Shown in pieces: positions 7,818-17,201 of a stretch of DNA of 49,702 bases. The notes below the pieces were generated by a model. The model had not been told where the DNA came from and did no database searches. It saw only the letters and a program-made list of their open reading frames with translations. Within the stretch, counting starts at the first letter, position 1. The number at the start of each line of letters is the position of its first letter. Source of the DNA: Alphaproteobacteria bacterium (GTDB lineage Bacteria; Pseudomonadota; Alphaproteobacteria; Acetobacterales; Acetobacteraceae); assembly GCA_017307285.1 (NCBI GenBank), contig JAFKFI010000075.1, positions 1 to 49,702 on the forward strand, given 5' to 3'. A program made the position numbers and the translations under genes.

Positions 7818-9286
7818 GCGACTTCCCCAGCACCGTCGTCGACGACGACGGCAACGTCCACCACCTGCTGAAGCAGCCTCTCGGACGAGGTGGCCAAGGC
7901 GTCGTGCTCCGCACGCGTAGTCCGCACATCGCCGTGAAGCTCATCGGCGCGGTGGAAGACGCACCGGCCGCGCCCGAAGCCCGGTCGGCCCAGAAGCTCT
8001 GGGGCCAGCTCACGAAGGCACCCGGCATCGCGCTCTCGCCCGACGCGCAGAAGCACTCCGCGCTTCGACGGCGGCTCGAGGACGTGCGTGCGTTGCCGCT
8101 GCCCGGACTTCACCTCGCGCAGCCCCTGTCGATGCTGCGCGACCACGTCGGCTACACGATGCGCTTGCTCACGGGCATGGTGCCGATGCGGACCCTCATC
8201 GCCGAACCAGGGACGGCGAAGCTCGGCGAGTTCTACCAATCGTCCGGTGGCCTCGGGCGGCGGCTCGAACTGCTCGCCAACACGGCGGGCTTACTCGCGC
8301 GCCTGCACGCCGTGCCGCTGGTCTACGCCGACGTCTCCCCAAACAACGTGTTCATCTCGGAGACAGCCGAGGCGAGCGAGGTCTGGCTGATCGACCTCGA
8401 CAACCTCGACTACCTTTCGGCGAACGCGCCCGGGATCTTCACGCCAGGCTTCGGTGCGCCAGAGCTCGTGACGGGACGCGCCGGAGTCTCGACCCTCTCC
8501 GACTCCTATTCCTTTGCCATCCTGGCGTTCTGGGTCCTCACGCAGCAGCACCCGTTCCTCGGCGACTACGTCGATGAGGGCGGCTGGGATGACGACGGCG
8601 ACGAGGACCGCGAGCAGCTTGCGTTTCGCGGCGAGCTACCGTGGATCGAGGACGCCGCGGACGACTCCAACCGCGCCAGCAAAGGGATCGCCCGGCACCT
8701 CGTACTTTCGAAGCCCGTTCGCGAGCTGTTTCAGCGGACCTTCGATGCTGGTCGAAAGCATCGTGTGGCGCGGCCGAGTATGTCCGAGTGGGCCGAGGCA
8801 CTCCGTCGGGCAGCCGATCGCGTCGTCTCCTGCAGGAGCTGCGGCTCGTCGTTCGATGTGACCGCTGGGAGTTGTCAGTTCTGCACCGCAAGCCCGCGCG
8901 CGTCGTTCATCCACATGCAGGTGAACCGCTGGGATCCCGAACTCGACGACGCGGCTGGGGCATCCGCGGTCAGCTCCCGGGCCGTCTGGCACAAGATGCT
9001 CGACGTCACGAAAGACAGCGTCGTGCTCCGTCACGTCATCGAGCCGGTTCTCGCAGATGCCGAGGACGCGCCGGTCCTCCGCGTGCGAGTCTTGAAGAGC
9101 GGGATCGCCATCCAAGCGCTCGCGAACCACGAGGTCCACGTGGTCCTTGGTGGACGCATGCAGCGCCTGGGCGCCGAGCTCAAGCTGCCGCTGCCCAAGG
9201 CTGGAAACGAACCGGTCCTGCATTTCGGCCCGTTGGACCGCCCCCACCGCATGGCTGTCCTCCGACTGTATTCGGAGGGAACGTGA
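7814..9286 (+). CDS. Ser/Thr protein kinase with C-terminal zinc ribbon (TerY-P type)
   Basis: A 490-residue protein. The kinase domain (about 15-335) has the Gly-rich loop GRGGQG (24-29) and lysine K42 in AVKLIG. The catalytic loop is YADVSPNN (172-179), which replaces HRDLKxxN. The metal-binding Asp is in DLDN (195-198) rather than DFG. These divergent motifs are usual for this kinase group, so activity is likely. A treble CxxC...CxxC zinc ribbon follows (Cys341, 344, 355, 358), then a beta-rich C-terminal domain of about 120 residues with no identified match. It has no membrane segment. It overlaps the phosphatase (ATGA) and the helicase (GTGA), tying signalling to the nucleic-acid machinery. 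Confidence 0.92.
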   Translation: MSDFPSTVVDDDGNVHHLLKQPLGRGGQGVVLRTRSPHIAVKLIGAVEDAPAAPEARSAQKLWGQLTKAPGIALSPDAQKHSALRRRLEDVRALPLPGLHLAQPLSMLRDHVGYTMRLLTGMVPMRTLIAEPGTAKLGEFYQSSGGLGRRLELLANTAGLLARLHAVPLVYADVSPNNVFISETAEASEVWLIDLDNLDYLSANAPGIFTPGFGAPELVTGRAGVSTLSDSYSFAILAFWVLTQQHPFLGDYVDEGGWDDDGDEDREQLAFRGELPWIEDAADDSNRASKGIARHLVLSKPVRELFQRTFDAGRKHRVARPSMSEWAEALRRAADRVVSCRSCGSSFDVTAGSCQFCTASPRASFIHMQVNRWDPELDDAAGASAVSSRAVWHKMLDVTKDSVVLRHVIEPVLADAEDAPVLRVRVLKSGIAIQALANHEVHVVLGGRMQRLGAELKLPLPKAGNEPVLHFGPLDRPHRMAVLRLYSEGT

Positions 9287-12200
9287 AGATCGATCAGGTT
9301 CCGTATGGCCAGCTCGAGAGCCTTCGCCTTCGTTGGACGTCGGCGAGCGGCGCGCTGCCCAACGCGGCGGCGCCCGGCGCCGAGGCGCTGCTTCAGTTCT
9401 CTGAGCGAGAGGCGCAGGCGACGCTTCGGGTCGGAGGAGAGGTGTTGGGCGTCCAGGGCAATGGTCGAAAGCACGAGGTGCTGCTCGACGACCTCTGCAC
9501 GCGCCACTTTCCCCACATCGCGTGGGTCGTCGATGCAGGAGCCCAGGTGCTCACGCTGCAGGTCCACACGTTCCTGCACGCCCTGACGCTCCCGCCCATC
9601 GAACTCGGCATCGACGAGAAGACGCTCGAGACCCTGGAGCGGATCGACCGCAAGCTCGCCTCTCCCGAGCGTGCGTTGGATTGGCTGGACGAGCAGTTCT
9701 TCCTCGACGGAGAGGCCGGCAGGCGAGGGTTCGCGACGGCCGAGTCCACGACAGGAGCCTTCGCGCTCTTTGGCCGGACGGCGCGCGCGTTCATTCGGCG
9801 GGTGAAGCGCCCGGACTCCACCGAGGGGCTGCTCGTCGATCGCGTCGCTCGCGGGCGCGGTCAGGGCGGAGAGCAACTCGCGCTGGTGTCGGGGGACGTC
9901 CGGTTTGTCGATGCAACCGTAGCGGGGAAGCTCCGCGTCGATGCGGCAGCTCAGCTTTCGTCGCTGGTCAGCGCTGGCTCGAGCTTCCTGGACATGTGGA
10001 GCCGCTACGGCTCGATGGAGAACGAAGCAGCGCTGCGCAGGGCGAGGAGGGCTGGCTGGCTCAAATACGACCACGTCGAGTCGCTACCGGACGGACGGTA
10101 TCGCTTCTCACTGGCGAACGACTGCACACTCGAGGACGCCGACCAGTTCAAGCGCACGCTCACCGAGGAGCAAGGGCTCGGCGTCGAAGCCGTCAGCGAG
10201 GTCCCGGAGGTGCTCACACGCGAGATGTCATGGGCCGAGTACGAGGCTCAGCCTCGCCCGAAGGATACCTCGTCGCCGGCGACCTTCGACGGACGCGTGG
10301 AACTCCACCGGCGAGATCGCACCATCACGTTGCTTCAGCGGCGGAGCGACGACGGCACCCCGCCGGGCACGGGCGCACTGGTGGTCTCGCTTCATGGAGA
10401 CAAGACAAGGCTAAAGCGTCGAGCCGAGGCAGAAGGCGCCATCCGAGAAGCACGCTGTCCGATGCCACAGCTTGGTCTGCTGCTCGAGGGGCGTCCCGTG
10501 GCAACGCCCCGTCGAGGCGCGATCGCCCCCGTGACGCCCAACGTAAGGCGAAAGGTGTTCGGGGCGCGTAGCCCGACGCCGGCGCAGGAGAAGGCACTTC
10601 AGGTTGCGCTGAACACTCCGGACATCGCACTCATCCAAGGCCCACCAGGCACCGGGAAGACAACAGTTATCGTCGCACTCGTAGAGCGGCTCCAGGAGGT
10701 CTGGGACACGCAGGACGGTGTCCAGGGCCGTCTACTACTTAGCGGCTTCCAGCACGACGCGGTAGAGAACGCGATCCAGCGGATGAACATCAATGGTCTC
10801 CCTCCCATCAAGTTCGGCGGGAGATCGAACAGCACCGAGGACGCCGACCGTGTCGACGTTACGATCGACAGGTGGTGCAACGAACGAAGCGCGGAGATTC
10901 GCAAGAGCCTGCCGTCACGGCCGGCTTCGGCGCTGCAAAAAGAGCTCTCCGAGTTGGTGCAGGGCTATCTTTTGGCGCCAGGCACGCGCGCGCACACAGC
11001 TTCCTTGCTTCGCAGCTTCACGCCCCACCTCCTAGGAGCGGTGCCCGCCGCGCTTGTCGATCGCCTCGTCACGCTTGCGCGCGACCTGTCCGAGCATGCA
11101 CGAGCGGCACGACGTGGAGACCCTGACCACGAGCGGCTCGTTCGCTGCGTGCGCGCGCTGCGCTGCGACGGGCAGTCCTTCGCCGATGATGGGCCACGAA
11201 ACGCCGATCGGCTCGCGCGCGCGCTTGCCCGCGCAGAACGTCGAGACGAGCAGGCGAAGAAGCTGCTCGAAACCGCTACCCTATGGACTGGAGCTGGAGA
11301 CCCGCCGTTCCTCGACGACCTTCGAGCGCTTCGCCGACGGCTGTTGCTCGACATGCTACCTCCCGATCGCACCGAGGACACCATTCCGCGTGTTCGGACC
11401 GATATTCTCGAGCTGCTGGGCGAGGTGCGTGACCACCTCGAGCAGCACCAGAATACGTCGCGAGACGGGGCCGACGAGGCGACTTGGAGGTTTCTCGCCG
11501 CGCTCGAAGGGGAGCCCGAAGCCGTCAAGCGCGCCATATTGTCGTACACGTCCGTGTTCGCTGCGACCTGCCAGCAGTCGGCAAGGCAGGAACTCACAGC
11601 GCTCAAAGGCTCTGAGGGCTACGATACCGTCGTGGTGGATGAGGCCGCGCGCGCGATGCCACTCGACCTGTTCATACCCATGGCCCGCGCAAAGCGACGG
11701 ATCGTGCTCGTGGGCGACCACCGCCAACTCCCTCACATCCTCGACCAGGAGCTTGAGCGCGAGCTCGAGGAGGCGTTGTCGGGCGGCAAGAGTGCGGGAG
11801 AGCGCACGAGCGAGATGCTGAAAGAGAGCCTCTTCGAACGGCTGTTCAGGGATCTCGGGGAACGAGAGAAGCGCGACGGAATCCCTCGCGTCGTCACCCT
11901 TGACGAGCAGTACCGCATGCACCCGGTGCTGGGGCAGTTCGTCAGCGATCAGTTCTACAAGCCGCACGGGGAGGCCTTCAGGTCGCCCCGCCCTGCCTCG
12001 GAGTTCGTTCACTCGCTGCCCGGGTATAGCGGGTCGGCGTCGTGGCTGAGCGTCCCGCGTCAACTCGGTCTGGAACGTGATGGCGAGAGCAAGTCACGTC
12101 CCGTCGAGGCGGAGGCGATCGTCGCGGAGCTAAAGCGGCTCATGGACTCGAATGAGGGTCGCGAACTCACCTTCGGCGTGATCTCCTTCTACAAGCAGCA

Positions 12201-12582
12201 GGTCAAGGTGATCGTGGATGCGCTCGTGGACGCTGGCATCGTCGCTCGCACCGACGACGCCACGGAGATCGTTGAGCCCTACCGCGAGTTGGTGCTTCCC
12301 AACGGTCGCGTCGCGGAGCGCCTCCGGTTCGGCACCGTCGACGCTTTCCAGGGCATGGAGTTCGACGTCGTGTTCCTCTCGATGGTTCGCAGCAATCCGC
12401 GCGGGATCTTCGGGCACGTCACCTCACCGAACCGGCTCTGCGTGGCGATGAGCCGTCAAAAGCGGCTCCTGATCGTTGCGGGCGACGACGGAATGCTCCA
12501 CGCGGCCAACGCGCCGAAGGCGATCAGCCCGCTGGTCGAGTTCCACAAGCTGAGCGAGGTGCGAGATGCCGCCCGTGTTTGA
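9283..12582 (+). CDS. SF1 helicase of the UPF1/DNA2-like group
   Basis: Of 1099 residues. GTG 9283 is chosen as start because it overlaps the kinase stop (GTGA) and has GGAGGGA just upstream. The same frame stays open further upstream only as a shadow inside the kinase. A long unique N-terminal region (about 1-430) precedes the helicase core. Walker A is QGPPGTGKTT (452-461), Walker B is DEAA (786-789) with GDHRQLPH soon after, motif IV/V is DAFQGMEFD (from 1020), and motif VI is CVAMSRQKR (about 1053). A helical insertion of about 300 residues separates motifs Ia and II, rich in Arg and Glu. This arrangement is that of UPF1/DNA2/SMUBP2 helicases. No nuclease domain is evident. It probably moves on single-stranded DNA or RNA as the motor of the system. 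Confidence 0.92.
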   Translation: MKIDQVPYGQLESLRLRWTSASGALPNAAAPGAEALLQFSEREAQATLRVGGEVLGVQGNGRKHEVLLDDLCTRHFPHIAWVVDAGAQVLTLQVHTFLHALTLPPIELGIDEKTLETLERIDRKLASPERALDWLDEQFFLDGEAGRRGFATAESTTGAFALFGRTARAFIRRVKRPDSTEGLLVDRVARGRGQGGEQLALVSGDVRFVDATVAGKLRVDAAAQLSSLVSAGSSFLDMWSRYGSMENEAALRRARRAGWLKYDHVESLPDGRYRFSLANDCTLEDADQFKRTLTEEQGLGVEAVSEVPEVLTREMSWAEYEAQPRPKDTSSPATFDGRVELHRRDRTITLLQRRSDDGTPPGTGALVVSLHGDKTRLKRRAEAEGAIREARCPMPQLGLLLEGRPVATPRRGAIAPVTPNVRRKVFGARSPTPAQEKALQVALNTPDIALIQGPPGTGKTTVIVALVERLQEVWDTQDGVQGRLLLSGFQHDAVENAIQRMNINGLPPIKFGGRSNSTEDADRVDVTIDRWCNERSAEIRKSLPSRPASALQKELSELVQGYLLAPGTRAHTASLLRSFTPHLLGAVPAALVDRLVTLARDLSEHARAARRGDPDHERLVRCVRALRCDGQSFADDGPRNADRLARALARAERRDEQAKKLLETATLWTGAGDPPFLDDLRALRRRLLLDMLPPDRTEDTIPRVRTDILELLGEVRDHLEQHQNTSRDGADEATWRFLAALEGEPEAVKRAILSYTSVFAATCQQSARQELTALKGSEGYDTVVVDEAARAMPLDLFIPMARAKRRIVLVGDHRQLPHILDQELERELEEALSGGKSAGERTSEMLKESLFERLFRDLGEREKRDGIPRVVTLDEQYRMHPVLGQFVSDQFYKPHGEAFRSPRPASEFVHSLPGYSGSASWLSVPRQLGLERDGESKSRPVEAEAIVAELKRLMDSNEGRELTFGVISFYKQQVKVIVDALVDAGIVARTDDATEIVEPYRELVLPNGRVAERLRFGTVDAFQGMEFDVVFLSMVRSNPRGIFGHVTSPNRLCVAMSRQKRLLIVAGDDGMLHAANAPKAISPLVEFHKLSEVRDAARV

Positions 12583-14752
12583 TCGCACCACGCCGATCGT
12601 AGACTTCGACCCCACGTCGGCGCCGCTCAGGCGCGAGGCTCATCGTTGGCTGGTGTGGCCCGCGCTCGCGTACAAGGTCCTCTTGCCGTCTAGGAGCAGC
12701 ACGCCTTTCAACGTCTTTCAGCGCGCCGTGCTCGACATGTGCCGCGCCGGCGTCAGGAACGCCGAGGAGATCGCGCGCCGCCTTGCGCTCCCTTTGGACC
12801 TGACTAGTTTCGTGATCGAGCAACTCAGCAGCATCGGGATGCTCGATGAGGCGCGCGAACCGACGCACCGAGCGCTGCGCCTGATGAACCACGACGACGA
12901 GCCCAGCGAGGTGCAGGACGCTGGCTACGTCTTCGTCGATGGAGTCGATGGAAGGCGTGTCTGGCCGCGCGTCCATCGCGGCAGTCTGCCGATTGTCGAT
13001 GCCGAGTTCGAGCACTCTAAGGCCAAGTTCCAGCGGGGCACCCACGGAAGGCCGGAGCAAGTCTTCGCCAACGTGGTCTGGCCGGGATCCGGAGCACAAC
13101 CCTCCGCACCTAGCGCGTACGAAGCGCAAAAGGCCGCTCGACACCACGCCCGCCGCGTGCGCGCATTCAGACGAGAGGTCTCTCGCGGAGACGCGGACGA
13201 CGTTCTCGATGGCCTCAAGTCTGCAGGTCTGCGCGTCATCGATGTAGAGCCGGAGCCCATCTTCGTAGCGTCGTACGTCTTTCTCCCGAAGGACGCGCGG
13301 CAGCGTTCTTGGCTTGTTGCCGATCCCCTTGGACTGGGCATCAGCGACGTGCTTCGCCCGGGGTTGACGAAGCTTGCCAAGGAGGGGAAGCACGGCCTCC
13401 CGGAGCTGCTAGAAAAGGTCGCCGGTCAGGCGTGGCACGTCGATGAAGGAGACCTCGCCCTGTATCTGGCAGAGGCAACGAAGGCCGCCACGGAGCGCGT
13501 TGAGCGTCGTCTCGGTGACGCCGCGACGCTGCTGCCCGCAGACGTACTCGCTCGGCTTGCCGATGCCGACGTACGCCTCGAAGGCGCGCAGACCGCCAAG
13601 CCGATCGAGGACTTCCTTGGGAACGCCTATGCGGCTCTCGAGAGCGTGTTCGGCTGGGTGGTATCCCTTTACCCTGACCCGAGCCTGTTCTCGGCGCTGG
13701 GACACAACGCGCCCGAGAACGGGACGTTGCTTCGGCGAGTCGCCGAGCAAGTTGGCTTCACCGCCTCGCCGAGCACGCTGCCGCTGCTGAGCGTCACCCG
13801 TGGCGTCGTGAAGGGGGCCATCTGCTTCGGCAACAAGACGCTCCCTGGCCGACTGGCGGCGGCCATCCTAGCAGCGCAACGCAACGGCGATCACCTGCTC
13901 GTCAAGCTGGCCGCTCGAGAGCCTGACGCGCTCGAGTACTTTGCGGAGATCGGAAGACTCAGGATTGACGCCTCGCACGATACCTCCGCCGTCCCAAGCG
14001 CCGGGGTCGCGATCGAGATGCGCGACCGCTTGTTCGCGGTCCTCCGGGCGCTTGTCGGCGCTGGTGCGGTGGACGTGGAAACCGACACGTTAGAGCCGTC
14101 CTGGGGTGCTTACCTGCTGCTTCACGTGCGCGCTCGAGCCGAGCGGGCATCCGAGAGCTATCCAGGACTCGCCGAGCGCCCCAACGTTCGCACGCGCGTG
14201 ATCGAGATGCACCACGCGGCGCTGCTCGTGAAGCTGCTTGCTGCTTCCGCAGCTACCGCATCGGGGACCTTGAGCACACGTGCTCGCGATGCCCTCGTGG
14301 CATTCACTATCGTGATGGAGGCGGCGTTCGCCGAGCTCGAAGCAGAGGCATCGACGCCAGCCTCCATCGTGCAGACGATCTCGAATGACCGCGAACAGAA
14401 CGCGGTTCAACTCGCGTCCGCTGCCGTTGCGGTCGGCTTCGACGTCGAACCGTCGGGCCAGCTCCCCAAGGCTCTCACGCATGCGAAGGCGAACCGTATC
14501 CGGCGAGCCGCGCAGGGCCAGGGGGAGACGTTGTCGGCACGCGTCGCGGCGCAGTTGCTCGCAGCGCATCAGCAGTTGGACCATCCGCTTCGCGAGGTCG
14601 CGAAGCGGCTTCCCAGTTTGCTCCTGGACGTGGGCCGCCTCGTTGATGCTCGCGGGCACGGAGATGATGTCGTCGTCACGGCAGCCGAAGTCGCCGAGAT
14701 CGAGACGATGGTTGCCCACGACATTCGGGCGATGCTCGAAGCGATTGATTGA
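12566..14752 (+). CDS. Unrecognised wHTH-containing protein of the island
   Basis: A 728-residue protein that I cannot assign. Residues about 50-95 look like a winged helix: a helix at 50-61, NAEEIARRLALP, then a recognition helix LTSFVIEQLSSIGMLD. Residues 110-300 are mixed alpha/beta, including an exposed Arg/His-rich helix near 190-205. The rest is almost all helical with Ala/Leu repeats, suggesting a scaffold. There are no membrane helices and no visible catalytic motif. The start lies inside the last 17 bases of the helicase gene, with GCGAGG just upstream, so they are coupled. A DNA-binding adaptor for the helicase or the McrB-like protein is a reasonable guess. Confidence 0.85.
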   Translation: MPPVFDRTTPIVDFDPTSAPLRREAHRWLVWPALAYKVLLPSRSSTPFNVFQRAVLDMCRAGVRNAEEIARRLALPLDLTSFVIEQLSSIGMLDEAREPTHRALRLMNHDDEPSEVQDAGYVFVDGVDGRRVWPRVHRGSLPIVDAEFEHSKAKFQRGTHGRPEQVFANVVWPGSGAQPSAPSAYEAQKAARHHARRVRAFRREVSRGDADDVLDGLKSAGLRVIDVEPEPIFVASYVFLPKDARQRSWLVADPLGLGISDVLRPGLTKLAKEGKHGLPELLEKVAGQAWHVDEGDLALYLAEATKAATERVERRLGDAATLLPADVLARLADADVRLEGAQTAKPIEDFLGNAYAALESVFGWVVSLYPDPSLFSALGHNAPENGTLLRRVAEQVGFTASPSTLPLLSVTRGVVKGAICFGNKTLPGRLAAAILAAQRNGDHLLVKLAAREPDALEYFAEIGRLRIDASHDTSAVPSAGVAIEMRDRLFAVLRALVGAGAVDVETDTLEPSWGAYLLLHVRARAERASESYPGLAERPNVRTRVIEMHHAALLVKLLAASAATASGTLSTRARDALVAFTIVMEAAFAELEAEASTPASIVQTISNDREQNAVQLASAAVAVGFDVEPSGQLPKALTHAKANRIRRAAQGQGETLSARVAAQLLAAHQQLDHPLREVAKRLPSLLLDVGRLVDARGHGDDVVVTAAEVAEIETMVAHDIRAMLEAID

Positions 14753-14768
14753 GGGGAGACCGAACACC

Positions 14769-17201
14769 ATGAGCGGCGCAAACGAAGAAGCCACCACCGT
14801 CGACGCTGGCCAGACGAGCGCTGCCAATGCGCTCGACGTGAACGCTGCGGCTCGCCTCAAGCAACTCGACGCGCGCGAGCAGTCGCTGGCTGCACGTGAG
14901 CAGGCACTCAAGGACCGCGAGCGGCAGGTCAACGACCAAGCCGGGGCGCTTAAGGAGCGTGAAAAGGAGGTCGAGGCTGCGAAGACAAAGGTCCAGCGTG
15001 ACCTCGCCGATCTCGCGAGGCGCCAGAAGCAGGCGGCAGAGACGGAGAGTTCGCTCGAAGTGCGCTCTCGTGACGTGGCTCACCGTGAGATCGAGGCGAG
15101 CGAAGGGTTCGCCTCGAAGAACCGTGAAGCGCTCGGCGCCCTCACCAAGGCGCACGCGTCGCTGCGCGCTGAGGTAGAGCGCCTCCAGGCCGAACTGGAC
15201 GCGGGTCGATTGAAAGGAGTCGAAGATCTTGACAAGCGGCTCGCCGATGAGCGGCGAACCCGCACCGAGGCTCTCGACGCAGAGCTCGAGGCGGAGCGGA
15301 AGCGGCACCTCGCGAAGCTCGCTGCCGAGGGCGCCGCACAGGATGCTGCGCTTGGTGAGCAGAGAACGCGCTTCGCCAAGGAGCGGCAATCCGCCCTTGA
15401 GGAGATCGAGCGAGAGGGCGTTCGCCTCGCTGACCTGGAGGCTGAGCTTCGCCGCGGGCTCGGCGACGTGCGTTGGAAGGAGGAGGATCTCGCCGGGTAC
15501 CGCGCGGGTATCGAGCGGTCCATCGAGGAGAGAGCGCGTGACCAGGTGACGTCGCTGGAGCGCCAGTTGGACGCTCTGCGTGAGGACCACCGACGGGACC
15601 GCGACTTGGTCATCTCGCTCGAGTCGCAATTGGTCGCCTCGCGCGACCTCTTGGCGAGGTTCGGGGACGACCCCGCCGAGATCGAGAAGCGCATCGCGCA
15701 GCAATCGAAGAAGATCAGTGACCTCGAGAAGGAGCTTCTTCGCCGCCCGAGTGCAAGCGACAAGGAACTCTTGGTGACCCTGCAAGCGCAGGAGCGTGCC
15801 TGGGCGGCTGAACGAGACCGATTGGTGCGTGAACTCACCCAGCTCAAGGCCGAGCAGAGCCGCTGGCTTACCGGCGTTGCTGATCTCGAGCAGCAACGAG
15901 AACGTCGCGAGGTCGCGGAACGCCGACTCGAGGTGCTCGCCGGAGAGATGGAGAAGTACAAGGCCGACGTCGACCGGATGCGTGCCCTGTACGAGCGCCC
16001 CGAGGAGCGGGCCGCGCGTGTTGGCGGCATCGAGGAGCCCTGGCGTACGGACTTCAAGCGCGCCGAGGGCACCACGCCGAAGGAGCTCGATTGGCTCAAC
16101 TCGATCACGGCCGCGTGCGAAAGCAGCGGCATGCGCTTCCCGAAGCGCCTGATCCAGGCCTTTCACACGTCGCTCAAGGCCGCAGAGCTGTCACCGTTGA
16201 CGGTGCTCGCTGGAGTGAGCGGCACCGGCAAGTCGGAGCTTCCTCGGCTCTATTCGCGCTTCGGCGGGCTCGCGTTCCTCTCGCTCGCGGTCCAGCCGAA
16301 CTGGGACAGCCCGCAGTCGTTGTTCGGCTTCTTCAACTCGGTCGACAACCGATTCAACGCGACAACGGTCTTGCGTGCGATGGTGCAGGCTCAGCATGAC
16401 CGTCACCACGAGACCTACAAGAATGGGCTCTCGGACCGGCTCTTATTGGTCTTGCTCGACGAGATGAACCTTGCCCACGTGGAGCAGTACTTCAGCGATC
16501 TCCTCAGCCGACTCGAGCAGCGTCGTGGCGAGAGTCGAGACGTCACGCTCGACATCGACCTCGGTGCCGGCACGCCGCCGTACCCGCTGCGCCTGGGACG
16601 GAACGTGCTTTGGGTAGGCACGATGAACGAGGACGAGACGACCAAGGCTCTGTCCGACAAGGTCGTCGACCGTTCCAACCTGCTGTACTTCCCGCGTCCG
16701 CGTGAGCTTCACAGCCGTAAGGAGGTCATCCTCGGACCGGAGTCGCCGTTGCTCGCGGAGAGCGCGTGGCGCGAGTGGGTGCAGTTTCGTTCGCCGTTCA
16801 CGTCGGACGAGCTCAAGCCGTTCAAGGAGGGGCTCCAGGAGATCAACTCGCGGCTCGAATACGTGGGCCGAGCTCTAGGTCACCGCGTCTGGCAGTCGGT
16901 CGAGTACTACATGGCGAACCACCCCGAGGTGATCGACGCTCGCGCGCGCCAGGATGCGGACGCGCTCCAGCGCACGTTGCGGCGTGCCTACGAGGACCAA
17001 CTCGTCCTCAAGGTTATGCCGAAGCTCCGGGGTATCGAGACTACCGGCGACTCGAAGCGCAACTGCCTCGACCCCATCCGCAAGCAACTCGACAGCGCCG
17101 ACATGGGTCTTGGGCTATCGGACGACTTCGACATCGCATGCCGTGTGGGACACGGCGCGTTCGTTTGGAACAGCGCGAGGTACCTGGAGAACGCTGAATG
17201 A
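14769..17201 (+). CDS. Coiled-coil McrB-like AAA+ ATPase/GTPase
   Basis: Of 810 residues from ATG 14769 (GAGGGGAG at 14752-14759 is the ribosome-binding site; the longer frame upstream is a shadow). Residues about 28-420 form one long charged coiled coil with heptads of Leu/Ala between Arg and Glu. The C-terminal AAA+ domain has Walker A AGVSGTGKSEL (about 479-489), Walker B LLVLLDEMNLAHVE (about 555-568) and GTMNEDE...DKVVDRSN (about 616-636). That last motif is the McrB-type MNxxD sensor region. McrB proteins form rings that power McrC nucleases. Here the coiled coil replaces the usual N-terminal DNA-recognition domain, and the DUF2357 protein next door takes the McrC position. The stop overlaps the next start (ATGA). 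Confidence 0.9.
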   Translation: MSGANEEATTVDAGQTSAANALDVNAAARLKQLDAREQSLAAREQALKDRERQVNDQAGALKEREKEVEAAKTKVQRDLADLARRQKQAAETESSLEVRSRDVAHREIEASEGFASKNREALGALTKAHASLRAEVERLQAELDAGRLKGVEDLDKRLADERRTRTEALDAELEAERKRHLAKLAAEGAAQDAALGEQRTRFAKERQSALEEIEREGVRLADLEAELRRGLGDVRWKEEDLAGYRAGIERSIEERARDQVTSLERQLDALREDHRRDRDLVISLESQLVASRDLLARFGDDPAEIEKRIAQQSKKISDLEKELLRRPSASDKELLVTLQAQERAWAAERDRLVRELTQLKAEQSRWLTGVADLEQQRERREVAERRLEVLAGEMEKYKADVDRMRALYERPEERAARVGGIEEPWRTDFKRAEGTTPKELDWLNSITAACESSGMRFPKRLIQAFHTSLKAAELSPLTVLAGVSGTGKSELPRLYSRFGGLAFLSLAVQPNWDSPQSLFGFFNSVDNRFNATTVLRAMVQAQHDRHHETYKNGLSDRLLLVLLDEMNLAHVEQYFSDLLSRLEQRRGESRDVTLDIDLGAGTPPYPLRLGRNVLWVGTMNEDETTKALSDKVVDRSNLLYFPRPRELHSRKEVILGPESPLLAESAWREWVQFRSPFTSDELKPFKEGLQEINSRLEYVGRALGHRVWQSVEYYMANHPEVIDARARQDADALQRTLRRAYEDQLVLKVMPKLRGIETTGDSKRNCLDPIRKQLDSADMGLGLSDDFDIACRVGHGAFVWNSARYLENAE

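Noticed and set aside
8641-9282. Extension of the helicase frame 214 codons upstream.
   Set aside because: It lies inside the kinase zinc-ribbon region in another register. GTG 9283 has a ribosome-binding site and overlaps the kinase stop.
14385-14768. Upstream extension of the McrB-like gene frame.
   Set aside because: It overlaps the wHTH gene with a low-complexity Arg/Ser product. ATG 14769 with GAGGGGAG is the natural start.
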